A stretch of 40,271 nt of DNA from Treponema sp. (lineage in GTDB: Bacteria; Spirochaetota; Spirochaetia; Treponematales; Breznakiellaceae). Shown piece by piece: positions 39,107 through 40,271 of this stretch. How positions within the stretch are numbered: the stretch's first letter is position 1; every line of letters begins with the position of its first letter. The notes below the pieces were generated by a model that had not been told where the DNA came from, made no database searches, and saw only the letters and a list, made by a program, of their open reading frames with translations. Location of the stretch: NCBI GenBank assembly GCA_031290475.1, contig JAITNM010000016.1, forward strand, positions 1 through 40,271. Direction: 5' to 3'. The translations under genes and the position numbers were made by a program.

Positions 39107-40271
39107 AAAACACTATTGCTGTTATTACCGCGCTTTTGTTCGGCGTAACAACCGGATTATCCGCACAAGACTTCGGTTTTGGTTTTGACGATACTGGCGC
39201 GGAAGAAACGGGAAGCAGTATTCCATTCGCCGTCTCTATCGGGGGAGAAGCCGGCGCGGAACTTGTAGGCTATGTGAAAGATATTTTTTCAGAGGAAATA
39301 GGAGAGGCGCAGCTTGGGGATATTTTTTTAGGGAAGCTCAATTTTAGCGCGGAAACTTCCCACGCTAAAGGGATCATCAATCTGAAACTGTCCCCCACCG
39401 TTTCACCTGTTGCGATTGACGAAGCCTATATGGCCGCTTTTTTCGGTAATTTCGATATTGAAGGCGGCCTTCGCAAACTCACCTGGGGCAAGGCCGATAG
39501 TTTCGGCCCCCTGGACGTGATCAATCCCCTTGATTTCTCAAGCCTTACCAACATGACGAGCGTCCTGGAACGCAAAATCGCCCGCCCACTTGTGCACGCT
39601 TCATACCGTTTTGGGCAATTCTCAAAACTGGAGGGCGTGTTTGTCCCAACCTTTGAAGGCATCCGTTTTGCCACAAGCGGACGCTGGGTCCCGCCTCAAT
39701 TTGCGTCAATTCCGGAAGGGCTGACGATCAACACTCCCGACACATCGAAACTGGAATACGCCCAGGCAGGGCTTCGGTTCACCACAACAGCCGGGCCTGC
39801 GGATATTGGCTTTCAGTATTACTACGGGTACTTAAGCCGCCCCGGGATGGTTCTTAATTTTACCGGCCCGGTTCCAACCGGTATTGATCTCCTCTACAAT
39901 CCCTACCATCAAATCGGCGCGGATTGGGCGCAGGTCATAGGCGGTTTTAATCTCCGCGCCGAAGCTGCCGCCAATATCACCGGTGACCTTGCGGGGGATG
40001 ATGGCTCTGTGTACAACCCCGCCCTCGCGTGGTCGCTCGGCTTTGACCGCGATCTCTTTTGGAACATAAACCTGAACCTCCAGGTGAATGAGACAATCCG
40101 TTTGCTTGACAGCAAATGCGGTCCCCTGGATATAGAAGCCAATGCCGATATAACGTCTACCCGCGTTACGGCGAAACTCTCAAAAAAGTTTTTGCGTGAT
40201 GAACTTGAAATCAGTGCTGCTGCTATCTGGGGTATTGAGGACTCCGATTGTCTTATCATGCCTTCTCTCAT
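39103..40271 (+). CDS. Exported outer-membrane beta-barrel protein (partial), partner of the RND/LolA-like pair
   Basis: The gene starts at GTG 39103, overlapping the previous stop by 4 bp, and is open for 389 codons to the window edge, so the C-terminus is missing. A signal peptide (MKNTIAVITALLFGVTTGLS, then A) precedes a mature start QDFGFGFDDTG. The rest alternates in beta strands of outer-membrane type: FAVSIGGEAGAELVGYVKDI, KLNFSAETSHAKGIINLKLS, GFQYYYGYLS and GGFNLRAEAAANITGDLA, plus LRKLTWGKADSFGPLDVINP. The last motif and the layout resemble the DUF1302-type barrels that accompany MMPL and DUF1329/LolA-like genes in other bacteria. It is the likely outer-membrane exit or entry of this transport system. 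Confidence 0.8.
   Translation, partial: MKNTIAVITALLFGVTTGLSAQDFGFGFDDTGAEETGSSIPFAVSIGGEAGAELVGYVKDIFSEEIGEAQLGDIFLGKLNFSAETSHAKGIINLKLSPTVSPVAIDEAYMAAFFGNFDIEGGLRKLTWGKADSFGPLDVINPLDFSSLTNMTSVLERKIARPLVHASYRFGQFSKLEGVFVPTFEGIRFATSGRWVPPQFASIPEGLTINTPDTSKLEYAQAGLRFTTTAGPADIGFQYYYGYLSRPGMVLNFTGPVPTGIDLLYNPYHQIGADWAQVIGGFNLRAEAAANITGDLAGDDGSVYNPALAWSLGFDRDLFWNINLNLQVNETIRLLDSKCGPLDIEANADITSTRVTAKLSKKFLRDELEISAAAIWGIEDSDCLIMPSL

Noticed and set aside
1-40271. tRNA, rRNA, insertion sequence or prophage genes
   Set aside because: Intergenic gaps are short and none shows a cloverleaf, rRNA or transposase signature by eye; a tRNAscan or Rfam run was not possible here.

Overview
The window looks like chromosomal DNA of an acetogenic spirochaete of the Treponema lineage, most like the termite-gut homoacetogens related to Treponema primitia. 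Three things point there. The left edge holds the end of a CODH/acetyl-CoA synthase (Wood-Ljungdahl) operon. Several genes belong to families seen mainly in spirochaetes: a SpiroCoCo giant coiled-coil protein, a PlzA-like PilZ protein, and a LolA-like/RND pair. The coding DNA is moderately GC-rich with AT-rich promoters. The species assignment is inference. No rRNA, tRNA, CRISPR array, phage or transposase gene was seen, and no gene-free gap exceeds 300 bp (the longest, 7488-7770, holds a putative small RNA).

Layout. 1-1874 (+): end of acsC, then acsE and three small genes (a His-rich protein, a CooT-type nickel protein and an unknown) that look like metal supply for CODH/ACS. 1871-4745 (-): a TRAP transporter (dctP plus fused dctQM). 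4824-7487: a small membrane protein (-), then a 2[4Fe-4S] ferredoxin, an M23 peptidase and a PEGA-like envelope protein (+). 7539-7703 (+): a candidate small RNA with promoter and terminator. 7771-10941 (-): a UvrD/Rep helicase and a reduced PLP-transferase-like protein. 11050-13747: a response regulator and a histidine kinase on + with an ECF-S-like membrane protein on - between them. 13760-15960 (-): an SfsA/GIY-YIG fusion and a DMT permease. 16020-18040 (+): pyrE and purD. 18119-20356 (+): a PilZ c-di-GMP effector and a TPR protein. 20449-24307 (-): an unknown gene, a proline iminopeptidase-like hydrolase and lon. 24443-32272 (-): the 1873-residue SpiroCoCo protein, a HAD phosphatase and an NlpC/P60-like exported protein. 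32377-34642 (-): a XRE-cupin regulator and an acyl-CoA synthetase. 34825-40271: a TetR regulator (-) divergent from an operon (+) of RND/MMPL permease, LolA-like protein and outer-membrane barrel, the last running off the right edge.

How the parts work together. The left operon makes acetyl-CoA from methyl-THF and CO, and its small genes probably handle nickel. The right-hand operon is most simply an envelope lipid or hydrophobic-molecule transport machine spanning inner membrane, periplasm and outer membrane, controlled by the divergent TetR protein through inverted repeats at 35419-35530. The middle is mostly housekeeping and signalling. Four genes (histidine kinase, PilZ, DMT permease, HAD) have promoter-like hexamers so close to a start codon lacking a Shine-Dalgarno that their mRNAs may be leaderless or nearly so.

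The best leads for something undescribed are the putative small RNA at 7574-7703, the nickel trio at 1112-1874, the RND/LolA-like/barrel operon with its shared DFGFG motif, the hairpin covering the M23 start, and the SpiroCoCo gene with its recent 555-bp internal duplication.
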